The translations under genes and the position numbers were made by a program. The notes below the pieces were generated by a model that saw only the letters and a list, made by a program, of their open reading frames with translations, was not told the origin of the DNA and made no database searches. A stretch of DNA of 64,000 nt from Antitrichia curtipendula. Lineage: Eukaryota > Streptophyta > Bryopsida > Hypnales > Leucodontaceae. Shown here one piece after another: positions 47,056 to 59,269 of this stretch (position 1 is the first letter of the stretch; every line of letters starts with the position of its first letter). Location: assembly GCA_951230915.1 (NCBI GenBank), contig OX579633.1:52652029-52716028 (forward strand). The letters run 5' to 3'.

Positions 47056-50000
47056 TTTCCGAAAGTGTTTTCCAAAAAATGAATGGTGTGCAAGTGCCAT
47101 TACCAGCAGGGGGGGAGTATATTTAAAATTTTTCAATTCATATAGATTTGAAAATTCCTTAACTTTCAGACGGTATTTATGGTTTTAGGGTTCAGGGGTG
47201 GTCTACACAGGTCACGTTTGTTCAAGGAAATTTAGTTTAAGAATGCCCAAATGAGTATATTTTAATTAAAACTTGAACACATGTGTGCCTGTTCTTGCAT
47301 TTGTCATGTCTAAGGTGGACTATACAACTAATTCTCAAGAAGGTTAGGCTCCATAAATCTCTAAAGTCCAAAAAGTTCCTAGTTAAGGGGCTCTTTAGAT
47401 TTTGGATATGCTAATGTAATCTCGAATTTTTGTATGGTTTTGTTTAACTGTTTTCGAAGTTAGGAAATGTGATTCATTTTCAGTAGGTGCCATGGAACCA
47501 AAGGTATGTCACAATGGTTCTAAAAACAAAACCACAGGCATCCCAAATATAGAATAAATGAACTTGATATTTTTAAATTTTATATTTTAATCTCAAAGAT
47601 CATCCTCTTGCTTACATGAGAACCGTTAATTCATTATATTTGGACTAGAGATGAGGATGTTATGGATAATCTCAATTTTAACGAAATTGAAGCATCTTCT
47701 TCAAGAAATACCTTCTAAAATCCATTCTTTAATTTAACATTTTGAAAATGAATGAAAAAAAGCTAGGGAAGGTTAATTTTGTTTGCTAGAACAACCTTAC
47801 CATGTTTCAATTCCATGTTAGACTTGTTCATTATTTAATCTTGAATGTACTTGTACTTAATATTTTTTTCATGACCATAAAACCAAAAAACAGTAGTGCA
47901 AAAGTTTTTAGATAGAAAGATGCAAATCTGGAAAAACCTAGTTAATGAAGGTGTGGCCGTGTGGGGGTTCTTGCAAAATTCTATTCATTGAGGAGCATAT
48001 TGGAAAATATCATGTTCATATTTAAGCATGATCTACTCATTTTGGCCTTGAAATTCTCTTCTCATGAGATATGTATACATCAAAAAGAAAAAACTTCTAC
48101 AAACTACTTTTATAGATGAACATGTCATAAATGCTCACCGGGTCAAATCACACTGAAAGGTACCACAAAGGGGGTTAGGCGCATTGAAATCTGCAATGTA
48201 TCTTCTTTGAAACTATTATTTTTAAAGTTAATCTATTAAATTTAGTCATTTTAGTCCTTCTCAACTAGTAGTTCAAATCATGTTAAGACTAATATTTTTT
48301 TATTCATAGATAAATCTATACTTACTTACTGAAGTTTCAATTGAAGTTTAGATGTCAGCCTGGCAGGTTTTTTAATGGTAGAAAAAGGGTCCTTTGAAAT
48401 CTATTTTGAGAATTGAATGTTTAATTTATTAAAAGATTAAATCAAGAAGTTTCAAAAATAAATAAAATGATTAAAAAATTGATGATTTATGTCATTTGAA
48501 AGATTTTTTTTATGGAATTTTTTCTTCATCCTTTTAAAGGGATGCATTGCTATATTATTCATTAGAAATTAGAAAAAATAATGACAACATCAAAGTAATT
48601 GAGAGCTTAAAAAGTTTAGAAAAGGACTCAAGTCCTGTCCTACAAAAGTAATCCCAATGGTACCTTTGAATGTGGTTTGACCCCATCATGCACTTCCAAG
48701 ACACATTTACAACAAGTACGAAGAACTTAAGATGTGGACATGAAAATCCATTTTCTGTTCTAGCTTTAGGGTACTCACTGTAAATTCTTTGTTCATTTTA
48801 ATTCTCTTTGAAGAATACATTGCATGATTGTTGTGTGTATTCTCTAAGTCACTGGAACTTAAAAAATTATATAATAACTATTTTGTGCTCTCTAAAAAAC
48901 AATTTCTAAAAGTATTCACTTCTATAGAATTTTTTTGTATTTGTCCTTGTTATATGAATTAGTTGCTCAGTTTTATTATTGAATTCATTTCGTTTTTTCT
49001 ATGAAGCACATTGTTACAATGTACATGTATATATTGTTACATATATATATTGTATAGTGAAAAGAAAAAAAATTTCCTTACGTATATCATTCCTAATTAT
49101 TTACCAAATTAGGACTTTCATTACCCTTCTTTGAACATTCATAAGTGTGGGTATTGTGAGTTAAATATTTATCGGCTGCTACAGAACTCTTTGAGTTGCA
49201 ACAACTTATTTTCTATACTCTTGATTTACTCCTACGTGAATTCATGATTGCATGGGATACATTAGAGTCATTTGTAAGAATCTGAACCTCTCATGATTAA
49301 TCATGAATGATTGAACTTGATTAATGCATGCTCACATGAAGGACAAATTATGATTGATTTAAGTTCATGTGAAGGCCATCAAATGAACCATTCATTTGAA
49401 TGTACTAAATCAATTTAATGTATGATTTAATGTGATTGAAGGTTACTTCTCCATGCCACAAAGTTTGACATATTAATGACTTATTTGGATATGAAGAGGA
49501 TTTTCAATTAGTATTTTGCTCTCAAAATTTTAGTAATTTCTGTAAGACATACTCCCACAATTACTAGTTGGACAAACAAATGAGAATGTCAAGTTCTTTT
49601 TATACACATGGCTTTCAAGAAGAGAATGAACTTCTAAAACCATAAATATTTCACTTCTATATTAGTTTACCAATTTCTTTTGTGCTTCGTTTGCACAATA
49701 GTTGTCAATAATTGTTGTCATGGGTTTCCCAAAAAAACAATAGAATAATACGCAAATTGCGCCTGGTCATCAATACATGACATTCCAAAAACAAAACAGG
49801 TTTGCATACAATTTCATTTGGTTTTGAAATTGAAGTCTTCAACATACTCACAAGTTGAAGTACTTGTTTGGGCTTGGTTTGTACATTAATGGCAAAACTT
49901 TCACCACATGGGTTTTAGGGTGAAACAAGAAATGACCCTACGTCTTCACCTCCAAAAGTATTTTTTGCCTCGCTCTGGGAAGGATAAGTTGAGTCCAAAT

Positions 50001-53000
50001 GCTTTACTGTTGTTTCAAGTGAATTTGTATTGAATTTTTTTTTACCTTTTTAAAAATGTCCAATGCTTCATGGATATATTAATTATATTTGAATCAGTCC
50101 TATGGACCAAACTTAAGGTTATACGTAGCACAATGAGCCCTAAGTGGAGGTTGGAGGGCAGCACAATATAATCATCGAACTATTCATTATTTTTTAATCT
50201 ATTTTGTCCTTTCAATTTCTTTTTTTGTCTCCATTTGAAAATTTGATTCCTTATATGTGAAGACTATTAATGAGAAAGCTATAGGCTACCTTACTTTTTA
50301 GAGCAATATAATAATCTTTTACAAAAAACAACTTATACGACTCTTTTGTCAATGCATTTTTTACAATTACAAAAACAAATTCATACATAGGGTTAGGGTT
50401 GCTTGGTGGAACCATTTCACAGTTGAGATTTTTGTATTTCAATTCCATCTTAGAGTTATGGATGTTTTATTTTTTTCTTCAATCTTAAATGTATTTGTAC
50501 TTAACAATCTTCTAATACCTTGAATCCAATTGAAATAAATTAGTGTTCTTCCTTGAAATTCTTTTCTTAGATTCTAAACTAGACTACTGAACTTAAGAAT
50601 TTTGGAAACCAAAGTTAAGAGTACACGAATTTGGAACTCAAAATATTCAAAGGCAAAAACTTTAATCAAGCAAGTTGCAATAAAACTATTTTACACTAAA
50701 CCCTTTGAATGCAAATATCTTGTGCATTACATGCATAGGGTTTTAAAATTGGAACACAAGTGCTTAAAATTTAATGAAGACATACGTTTTGTGAACACTT
50801 GCCATGGAATGACTTCTTCATATGTGTTTGTACAAGTTGTATTTGAATTGTTTTGTTTTGTTGAACATAATTATCACTGCAGCCCTATACAAATGCAAAT
50901 TGATGAACACACCAAATTTCAATTTCTAAAAACCATATTCTTAATTCTGGTGATTTTTTAAATTTAAATTTCACAATAATATAAAATAATTCATTGACAA
51001 TGTTGAAATACATAGTTCGTACATTCTTTATCTGAACTTGGCTGTATTGCAAGAAGGTCATGATGGATTTCTGTACGTTGATGTATTGGAATTCTATTAA
51101 ATGTTCTTTAAAGGAAATTTTATAGATCTTAATTTTTATTTATTTAATTGTAGCCATTTATAAATTAATTTATGTGTGTTTACTTTATAGTCCTTGTTAA
51201 TGGTCTTCATAATTGCGCAACCTTACACCCAAACACTTTAAACAGGGTACAAAATAAGTTTTTATTCCGCATGTTGTCCAGTTATTACATAATATGGCTT
51301 TTAGTTGTCTGGATGGAAAGAAAGTTGGCAAAATAACCTTTCTTTCAATTTCACTTTATACTTCAATTTTGGTAGATTAAGTCTAATATACAACTGTCAG
51401 GCAAACAATTACAATACATCAAGTAGGGTCTAAAATTAATTCAACTCTCCTATTTAATAAAAGTACATGATAGTGTTCTATATATATATATAATCATTTA
51501 AAAAGGTAAAGCTTTTATTTTGAATGTTTTATTTCTTTGTTATTTGTGGATGTGGGGTCTTAAATTAATTCGAAAATTAAGTTTATAGCAAGTAAATACT
51601 ACTCTAACTTCTATAATAATGTGTTTGATATAAAGAAACATGTATTTGGTATATATATCTCTATATAAATCTCTCTCTATATATATCTCTCTCTCTATAT
51701 ATATAAAACTTAAAATGTACAACATAGAACTTTTTTTCTTAATCTTTTGGTTACGTACGTATTTATGTAGGATCTAAAATTAATTCAAAATTCATATGTG
51801 AAGCAAATAAATGCTATTATTTTAGGTGTGATTTAATAAATCAAATAAGAGATCCTTTTATTAATTCATTCAAATAATAAGTTAAAAGTTCAAATGAATG
51901 TCGAATTAAATAGTTCAAATTTTTTTAGGAGGTATTCATCTATACAATCTCCAAAAATATATGTTAATCTATTTTTTAGAACAAATTTGTTGTCGCCCAT
52001 TTTGATATTAAAATAAGAAACATATAACCTTTGAATGTAATATTCTATAGAAAAAAAAAACTTCCCACATAGGTTATGATAACTAGCATACATCAAAGAG
52101 GGCCCCTTGGTCCTTTAAGGGTTAAAGAAAGAACATAATGGAATTTTTATTATATTAGTGTTTAGGGAACTTTCAATTTGCTCATGAATCTCTAGGGCAC
52201 CAAATTCTAGTATTTACAATACTTTGAAGCTAAATAAAATTAACCAAGTTATTATCTTTCATAGTTTCTACATTTATAAAATTATTGTTGGATTCTAGTT
52301 TTAGTGTCAAACATTTAATTTTGAAAATGAATGATTGTGATTTTGCTTAGTTTCAAGATTTTGCGCAAGGGTATCCTTTGTAATTCTTGTTTTTTTAATG
52401 TCAAGGGCTCTTAAAAATGAACCTTAAATATACTAGAATGAAGGAATGAAATAGTAAGTAGTCATTGAGGAACTCTAATTAAAATTTTAAAACTTTGCTT
52501 TTAAATGATTTTATTCCGAGACTTTAGCATGTGACAAAACAAATGATTTCCAAGGTCATGAGTCTGTCATTTAAAAATTATTGCAACCATCTTCTTTAAA
52601 CAATCAAGTAGGGAGCTCTAAAATGGATAGTAAGTAGTCTAGAATGAACTACCACCAGTATAAGAGCATAACAAAGCCAATTGTTTTACCACAAATGTTA
52701 AACGAATTTAGGGTTTGTTTAAGTTTAATAGGGATCACATTTAGTTCCCTTGAATGTATTGTTTTTTGAATTTTATATTGCTTGTTTTTGGTGAAGTTAT
52801 ATTTATTTTCAAACTGGCCGTGTGTGGGTTTTACAAGGCCTAGAATCATAAATACGTTCCTATGGTAGAATAATTTAGAAATTCATAAGGAATTCAAAAA
52901 TGCTTTGAACATTACAAACTACTTCTGTTAGATTCCACGTCAATTTTTCTTCAAGTCAAAAGAAAGGAAAATAAAATCCATGATTATGGGGCCACAGTTG
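47056..53000. repeat. AT-rich block with family X fragments; no gene
   Basis: No supported gene in about 6 kb. Blocks at about 47,635-47,710 and 50,100-50,170 match internal parts of the element at 3,673-4,237. A right-end-like GGTCCTTTAAGGGTTAA lies near 52,110-52,126. Short TA and CT/TA microsatellites lie at about 51,480 and 51,655-51,710. I read the block as decayed TTAA-type repeats inserted between the DUF7869 gene and the divergent gene group. Confidence 0.45.
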
Positions 53001-53009
53001 TAGGGCGAA

Positions 53010-53407
53010 GAATTGAGGACCACGATTTTAGGGGCCACGTCTGGGCGGCGCGGCGTAGGGGTCATCTCTCCCAATTTTCTTCCGCTTCGTTCCCGCTTGG
53101 TTTTCCTCGTATTGTTTTCGGTTTTGCTTCGTTGTGGTTTGATTTTCTTCTCGCTTGTTGTTCTCCATTTTCTCCCCTGTTCCGGCGCGTTCAATTTGCC
53201 TTCCGCGTGGGCGCATCTTGGAGCCGTTTTTAAGCATTGGTGGAGCAATTTTTTGAAGCAATCTCCAGCGTTTTTGGAGCAACCTTGTTTTCCTGGGCGT
53301 TGCTTCGCGGTTGCGTTTCGTGGTTGCGTTTTGCGAGTGTGTGCATCAATGTGTGCTTCGGAGGAGGCGGCGGCAAATTCGAGCAACGATCATCCATTGT
53401 GGGTGAG
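53010..53407 (+). promoter_or_regulatory. GC-rich promoter and first exon of the large gene
   Basis: Composition changes sharply from AT-rich to balanced at about 52,990. An exon-like end CCATTGTGG|GTGAGTTTG occurs at about 53,400, preceded by ATG and 17 further codons (MCASEEAAANSSNDHPLW). Spliced to the acceptor at 54,846 this frame does not join the main one, so it is probably a 5' UTR exon with an upstream frame, or an intermediate exon is missing. Confidence 0.45.
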
Positions 53408-53454
53408 TTTGTTCTTCTGCAATTCTCCATTTCCCACTTTCTGTCAACTGCTTG

Positions 53455-53960
53455 CATTCGGGTTTGCATTCGGGTTTGCATTCGGGTTTCAGTAGATGTC
53501 AACTGCTTTGCATTTGGGTTTCGGCTTGCATTTGGCTTGCACTCGGGTTTCTAGGGTTTGCTGTTGCATTCGGGTTTGCATTATGGTTTCAATAGAGGTC
53601 AACTGCTTTGCATTTGGGTTTCGGCTTGCATTTGGCTTGCACTCGGGTTTTTCGCTGTAGATCTTGTGATTTGTGTTGCAGATCTCAATGCTTTTGTTGT
53701 TTTTATTCATGTTTATGTTTATGTTGTTTATGTTTTTCTTTTAAGTTTCTGTTGGTCTTGCTCAAGATGTTGTTGTTCTTGTTGCAGATCTCACTGTTTT
53801 TGTGGTTTTTGTTTATGCTTTTGTTGATTTTGATGTTTTGTGGTTTAGGTTTTTGCAGATCTCACTGTTTTTGTTGTTTTTGTTTATGCTTCTGTTGATT
53901 TTGATGTGTTGTGGTTTAGGTTTCTGTTCCTTTTTCTGTTTCCGTTCTTGTTTTTGTATT
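53455..53960 (+). repeat. Minisatellites in the leader intron
   Basis: TTGCATTCGGGT is repeated in tandem at about 53,455-53,490. A roughly 100-bp unit containing 'aactgctttgcatttgggtt' is duplicated (about 53,498 and 53,598). A 78-bp T-rich unit beginning GCAGATCTCACTGTTTTTGT is duplicated at about 53,785 and 53,857. Strong strand asymmetry (G and T on +) would make the leader RNA U/G rich. Confidence 0.6.
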
Positions 53961-54092
53961 TGTTGCAGGATCTTAGTTTTTGGTGCATGAAGATGATGTT
54001 TGATTCAGGAATATGTCATGTATCCTATTGTTTTAGCAAGGTTACAATTCAGCTGAACAACAATGTTTTTTCTTGGTGTTTAAAATGTATAC

Positions 54093-54336
54093 TTTAACTC
54101 AATGCAATGTAAGTTTTAACTCGATGCAAAGCACGATTTAACTCGACGCAATGTATATTTTAACTCGATCAGAGATCCATAGATTGACATTTTAACTCGG
54201 GTCGAGTTAAAATACGTCAAGAAGCCAGACAATTTCAACTCGGGTCGAGATAAAATAAGCCAAAAAGTCAGACAATTTCAACTCGACTCGAGTTAAAATA
54301 CGTCAAGCCGTCAAAAATTTCAACTTGACCCGAGTT
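54093..54336 (+). repeat. Iteron-like array of AACTCG sites (22-bp then 43-bp period)
   Basis: Four direct half-sites start at 54,096, 54,118, 54,140 and 54,162, exactly 22 bp apart (TTTAACTC(A/G)ATGCAA-type units). Palindromic sites follow at 54,194, 54,237, 54,280 and 54,322, 42-43 bp apart, each in a unit that also repeats 'tacgtcaag' or 'gccagacaa'-like text. Both periods are near whole numbers of helical turns, so all sites would face the same side. Located in the leader intron of the large gene. Confidence 0.75.
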
Positions 54337-54501
54337 AAATGATTCCTGAACGCACAAAAACAAAGATTAGAACAGAAGACCAAGGCCTGGAAAACCGAAG
54401 AAAAAAATTCCTGACTAACAATGTCAACTCGAAACAAGTAAATCGGGAAAGACGTTCAACCAAGACATAAGGACCAAGAAAATATCCAAGTAATTACATT
54501 C

Positions 54502-54818
54502 AACTCAAAGCGAGTTAAAAACATTCCACTGAAAGTAGAGGACCCAGCGATCTGTTCAGGTACTCAGGACGAAGACATACTAACAACTAAAAAAGCAACT
54601 ACCACAAAGAAGACAACGCTACAGAAAACAAGGAAGACATACCTTTTAACTCGGACCGAGATAAAGAACCACAGGAAAGCCAGACGGGAAGTACATATCC
54701 CCGTGGCAAAGTACGGGACGGGGCAAAAGGAAGGTAGAATATGAAGTCGATGTCAAAGAACTACGGACCCCCTTAGGAACCGTGTCATGTCCTCATGCAT
54801 CTTAACTCGGATCGAGTT
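54502..54818 (+). repeat. Three further palindromes before the coding exon
   Basis: AACTCAAAGCGAGTT at 54,502-54,516, AACTCGGACCGAGAT at 54,648-54,662 and AACTCGGATCGAGTT at 54,804-54,818. A degenerate site lies at about 54,425. The last lies 28 bp before the TTGCAG acceptor. Confidence 0.7.
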
Positions 54819-54848
54819 AAATAGTTTCAGTGTTGATTCGTTGCAGGC

Positions 54849-57800
54849 ATGGAGGACCAGATCAGCGGTCTCGAGGTTTACTTAAAGAGATTCCAGATCC
54901 CTGAAGAGGACAAAGACGACTATGGTGACACCAACATGCTTGGCGAGTGCTGGCAGTGGAAGGACCCGGAGGAGGTGGAATACTGGACTCTTGTCCTAGT
55001 ACCCATGAACAAGAATCTCTCGTTCCGGACAAAATACAAGAAGGTCGAGGATAACCTGCCCGTGACATTGACAGAGGTTGTGCGCAAAGTCATCACCGGT
55101 CCCGGAGGCCTCATTTTTGTCTGCTGTAAAACAATGGACCCCGAGCAACAAGAGGAGTACTACTTCTCGTACATAGTGAACAACCGGAGAATACAATTCT
55201 CTGTGTCGGCATACTACAAGTCCCTAAACAACACGGACTATCAAGAGCTGCAGAAAGATATTGAGCAGCACATCAAAGAGAATCGGTGGAAAGCCCAAGG
55301 AGGGGGGCCGCTGACATCGGTGACGTTGGCATCTAGGGTGAACGCCTTGATCAAGGGATTCGACCATATGAAGGCCACCCTCCAGGACAAGACTCAGAGA
55401 ATGCAACCAATTACGTTGACCAGGGACTACAGCAATTAAGGGGGCAGCCAAGGGTCACTCGTCATAGCCACCCCGGAGACTGGTCGCAGTCACACCCGCA
55501 TGAAGCAAACGGAGAAGTACAGCCGAGGAGATCCCGGGATGACTCCTCCACCGGCCCCAAAGAATAAGGGGAAGAAGCCGGCTCTGAAGGACCTTTTGAT
55601 GCCAGAGAACAGCATGGCCTCGGAGATAGTGAACATTCCACAAGATCTTGGCGGAAGCGTTCACGAGATAGACTACGAGGAGGCATGCAAATCGTATGCG
55701 GATTATTGGTCGGCCTGTACTAACTCGTACATTATAAAGATTGGGGAGAAATTCCTGATTCCAATTGATCAACTGGAAAAGCCCCCACAAAATCTTAATA
55801 TCCGCGAACAGGAAGACCAAGGCGTCAGGAAAACGCTGAACTTCCTCATCAACATGCCTGACCCGGACAAGAAGATGACACTCTGTGCCTATCCTCAGAA
55901 TATGAAGAAGAAGCCGCAAACGTTCAAGGAAATAAAAGCTGGGAAGTTCTGGATGGTCAACAGACAACACTGCGTGGAGGCCTCCAAGAGAATCCAACTG
56001 ATGGACCAAATTCCCTAGGACAAGAAGGACAAGTTCAAGGTGTGGGAATGCTTTGTCGTTTGGAACAAGGAGGACAGTATCATACGTAAAATCTCTGCAT
56101 ACTACAACCGCGTGAATCATTTCCAGAACTTCATACCAACCTGGGCGACGAACATACTGGCTTCACGGTTCGTGTGGACGAGTATGGGAAGTCCTACGCC
56201 ACCGAGGGAGCCCACAGAGCTCGGAAAGATGGCCAAGTTCGTGCCCAAGACGAGAGTGGACGCAACAAACGCGTCATTGTTCCTGGTAAGTTCATAGTCA
56301 TTAACTCGAGTCGAGTTAAGCAAGCAACCATGTCATGATACCTGCAAGTGATTCTACATTCTAACTCGAGTCGAGTTAAGCTCCCTTACTAACGTCATGT
56401 GCACGCGGCGGAACGACTCTTCAGGATTTCAAGAACGCGATCAAGCTCAGGTTCGCCATGATCGACATCAAGAAGAACCAGGGGTATTTGGGAAAGAAGA
56501 ACCAGAGAGACATTGACATCCACAATGAGATAAAGCTCATAACGGCATCACAAGATGTCTATGACCTCTGGGCAGAGGTCATCTCCAGTCATTCTCAGGG
56601 ACAACTCATAGACCCGGATTCCACGATTGCGATCAGGAACACAAAGGGGTGGAGCTCGGAGAAGGACGGTGTCATGACCCGGGAGTTCTTCAAGTGGATT
56701 GGAAACGTCACGGAGGGTGACCTGAAGAGGCTCGCCTTACATCTACTTAGCAGAACACCGAATTGCAAGGCAGCGCACCCGAAGGTCACGATGCGGGCCC
56801 CAAGGTCCGTTCTCCCCGACTGCTACACTGCAAAGGAGTGGCTCGAGAGGACCAAACGAAAGGCGGCTGTCCGGAGGCAGCTGCACTACCTCGATGACAA
56901 GCTCAAACTATTTGACAACGACGAAAACTACCGGAGGAGTGCCTGGAAAACCTTCAAGCGTAAGTACAACGTCACCAAGGCGACAAAGAACACGCTTCTT
57001 ACAGGTCCCGGTGAATCCTTCTTTTCTCAGGCCAAGATGCCATCTAATAAGAAGAAGACCGTCGAGGAATTGTCCCCGATGGCTCAGGAATTTTTCAAGG
57101 TCTTCATGGAGAGCAAGGGAAGATTCATGAAGCCAAATGCTACAGCGTTCTACCAGCCCTTTGAGATGAAAGATGACGAGTTTGGCGACTGGGACTTGAA
57201 TGTCTGGAACGAATCCGTGAAGTCTAGAATCAAGTTGGCGTTAATAGACTTCAGAAACATCCCCAGGATCATCAACAAGGAGAAGTCGTCGACATTCTTC
57301 GAGAAGTTTATGGCCATTCTCGAAGAGGACGCCGGGGAGGAGCTGACAGATCCGGAGGTTTGGCTGTGGATCGCCGGTGACAAGGAGATCGAAGTGGATC
57401 TGCGGAGTTACATTCGGACATCCCCATTCGCGGGAACATACTCAGTGCGGTTCGCGGAGTACCTGCCCTCTGCATTCGAGCGCATTGGGGACGTTCCCGA
57501 GAGGAGCGCGCGAGCGAAAGAGCCTGTGCAAATGCTCTTCTTGGTGAAGAACGGAGCGGCGATCAAGACTCGCCAAATCCCGAAGACGTTCGGTGTGGCT
57601 CCGAGCTCGCACTACAACTCCAGGAGGCAGACCGTGGAGGTGGAATACAGAATGTGTGACACGGAACTGCGGATGGAGTTCTACTTGACTGTGATGGACT
57701 TGTTCGTCTCGTCCAGAGACGTGGTGTTGTCATACTTCGCGGGAGGGAAAGCAATATGCGCGGCTTGGGTGAGTGTACCGAGTTATATTTTTAACTCGTG

Positions 57801-59014
57801 TCGAGTTGAGTTGTCCGGCTCTGAAACGTTTGCCGGGGGTCATTCTTATGACGACCACATTACTTTAACTCGGGTCGAGTTGAATGTCTCCACGTTTTGG
57901 ATGGTTTCCGTTGGTGTTCTGACTACTTTGGTCTTACTCCCTGCAGATGTTATCCCTGGACCATTTCGTCGTCAGCGACAGTGCGAAGAAGGCCACGTTC
58001 CTCTCCCTCTGCGTGGAATCGGATAACATGGACAAGGATGACTTCCTGGATTCCATTTACTTCGTCGACGAGCAAAAGTTTGAAGACAGCCGGGTCAAGG
58101 AGGCCTCGTCTTCACGGGGAAGGGTCCTCCCAGAAAGAAGAAGGAGGTCCATTGGTGACAATCCCAGTAGTACGCCGAGGGCGTCCCAGCGAGACGACAT
58201 TGTCGATCTCGACGGAGACGATGATGATGTGATGGACTGGGTCGATCCAGTTCACGAGGGGATGAATTTGACGCCGACTGCAGTCGCTCCATCGGTTAAT
58301 CTGCAGGAGAGTAGCGACATGCGGGGCTCCTCGGGATCGTCCGCACAGGATACTCAAACCCCGGTCTCCCGCCCAAGGCCTTCGCAAAAGAGGAAGCCAG
58401 ATCCACCTGCGCCGAACTCCCCCATTGATGCCGAATTCATATATAATTTAATGAGGCAGAACAACGAGGAGCAGGCCAAGGCTCGGATGGAGGAACGTGA
58501 GGAGCAGAGGGAAGAAAACAAGCGGGCCCGGAATGAAAACACGGACTTGATGAAGCAGTTCCTAGACAATCTTCCCGCGATCGTGTCGCAGGTGGCAACT
58601 GCAAGTATCTCGGCCTTGATAAATGCGAGGCCCATGATGATGATCGACCCAAACGCACCAACTCCGCAGCTGCTGATCTCGAATCAGGCACAGGGGTCCG
58701 CAGACAGTGCGAGGCAACCGCAGACAGGGTCTGCCCACATCATCGGAGGTCCGTCTGCGTCCGAGAACTTGCTGGCACAAGCCTCCCCCTGCTCGGCGCC
58801 AAATCAAGTGGAGTCTGTGGAAGACGTGACGAGGATAGTCACAGAGAGATAGGTCCAGGAAGTTCCCGAGCAAGTGGTTCCTCCGCAACAAGCTGTACCG
58901 GACGAGGGATCTGCACCGGAGGTTGTCGCTCAGCATTCAACTGAGGACGCTGCTGTAGTGGCCGAGCAGTCACAGGACCCTGTGACTGATGATCCTCCAG
59001 ATTGTTTCTTGTGA
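54849..59014 (+). CDS. Large protein with methyltransferase-like motif, three in-frame TAA/TAG codons
   Basis: Exons 54,849-56,285; 56,425-57,768; 57,947-59,014, all phase 0 with good GT-AG borders, form one frame of 1,282 codons ending in TGA. Three codons inside are stops: TAA 55,437, TAG 56,016 and TAG 58,850. The frame continues on both sides without any frameshift, with protein-like composition. No N-terminal family is recognised. Around codons 890-940 the stretch RDVVLSYFAGGKAICAAW, continuing across the intron into MLSLDHFVVSDS, recalls motif I and the next strand of N6/N4-type DNA methyltransferases, but the FxGxG glycines are not canonical. After it come an acidic segment (LDGDDDDV), a charged coiled coil (EEREEQREENKRARNENT) and a Q/P-rich tail. 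Both introns hold palindrome pairs. Either a decaying gene or one that tolerates or recodes TAR. Confidence 0.6.
56286..56424 (+). promoter_or_regulatory. Intron 1 of the large gene with two palindromes
   Basis: 139-bp GTAAGT...TTCAG intron. AACTCGAGTCGAGTT occurs at 56,303-56,317 and again, identically, at 56,363-56,377, 60 bp apart. In RNA each could form a 6-bp hairpin and the pair could form a long-range stem. Confidence 0.75.
57769..57946 (+). promoter_or_regulatory. Intron 2 of the large gene with two palindromes
   Basis: 178-bp GTGAGT...CTGCAG intron with AACTCGTGTCGAGTT at 57,793-57,807 and AACTCGGGTCGAGTT at 57,867-57,881, 74 bp apart. Same arrangement of two sites as in intron 1. 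Confidence 0.75.
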
Positions 59015-59033
59015 CTCTTTGAGCCTGAGTTCT

Positions 59034-59048
59034 AACTCGATTCGAGTT
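59034..59048. repeat. Palindrome after the large gene's TGA
   Basis: AACTCGATTCGAGTT, 20 bp after the TGA stop and upstream of the HAD-family gene. Last site of the set in the window. Confidence 0.7.
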
Positions 59049-59269
59049 AAAACTCCTCAAGTTCTTTTTGGTGGACTTTAGGGAGAATCTAGTGGTAGAG
59101 TAGCTGAGCTCTCCAAATACACTGTACGTATTGTAAATTTTTTTATCTCTTAGTGAGACAGTGTAATATAATTGTGTTCTTACATTTCATTGTCTGGCTC
59201 TGATTCTTCGCAATTGGGAGCTTGCTGTCTTCGGAAATTCAGAGACCCCTTCTTGTTTGCGATGCCATA

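Noticed and set aside
53013..53495. 160-codon frame rich in F, V and L upstream of the large gene
   Set aside because: It runs through T-rich minisatellite and a good splice donor at about 53,401. It reads as leader exon plus intron rather than a protein.
54093..54336. CRISPR-like array
   Set aside because: The regular spacing and palindromic repeats look similar at first glance, but the context is a plant nuclear intron. The repeats are 15 bp, half of them are half-sites, spacers are partly repeated and there are no cas genes.
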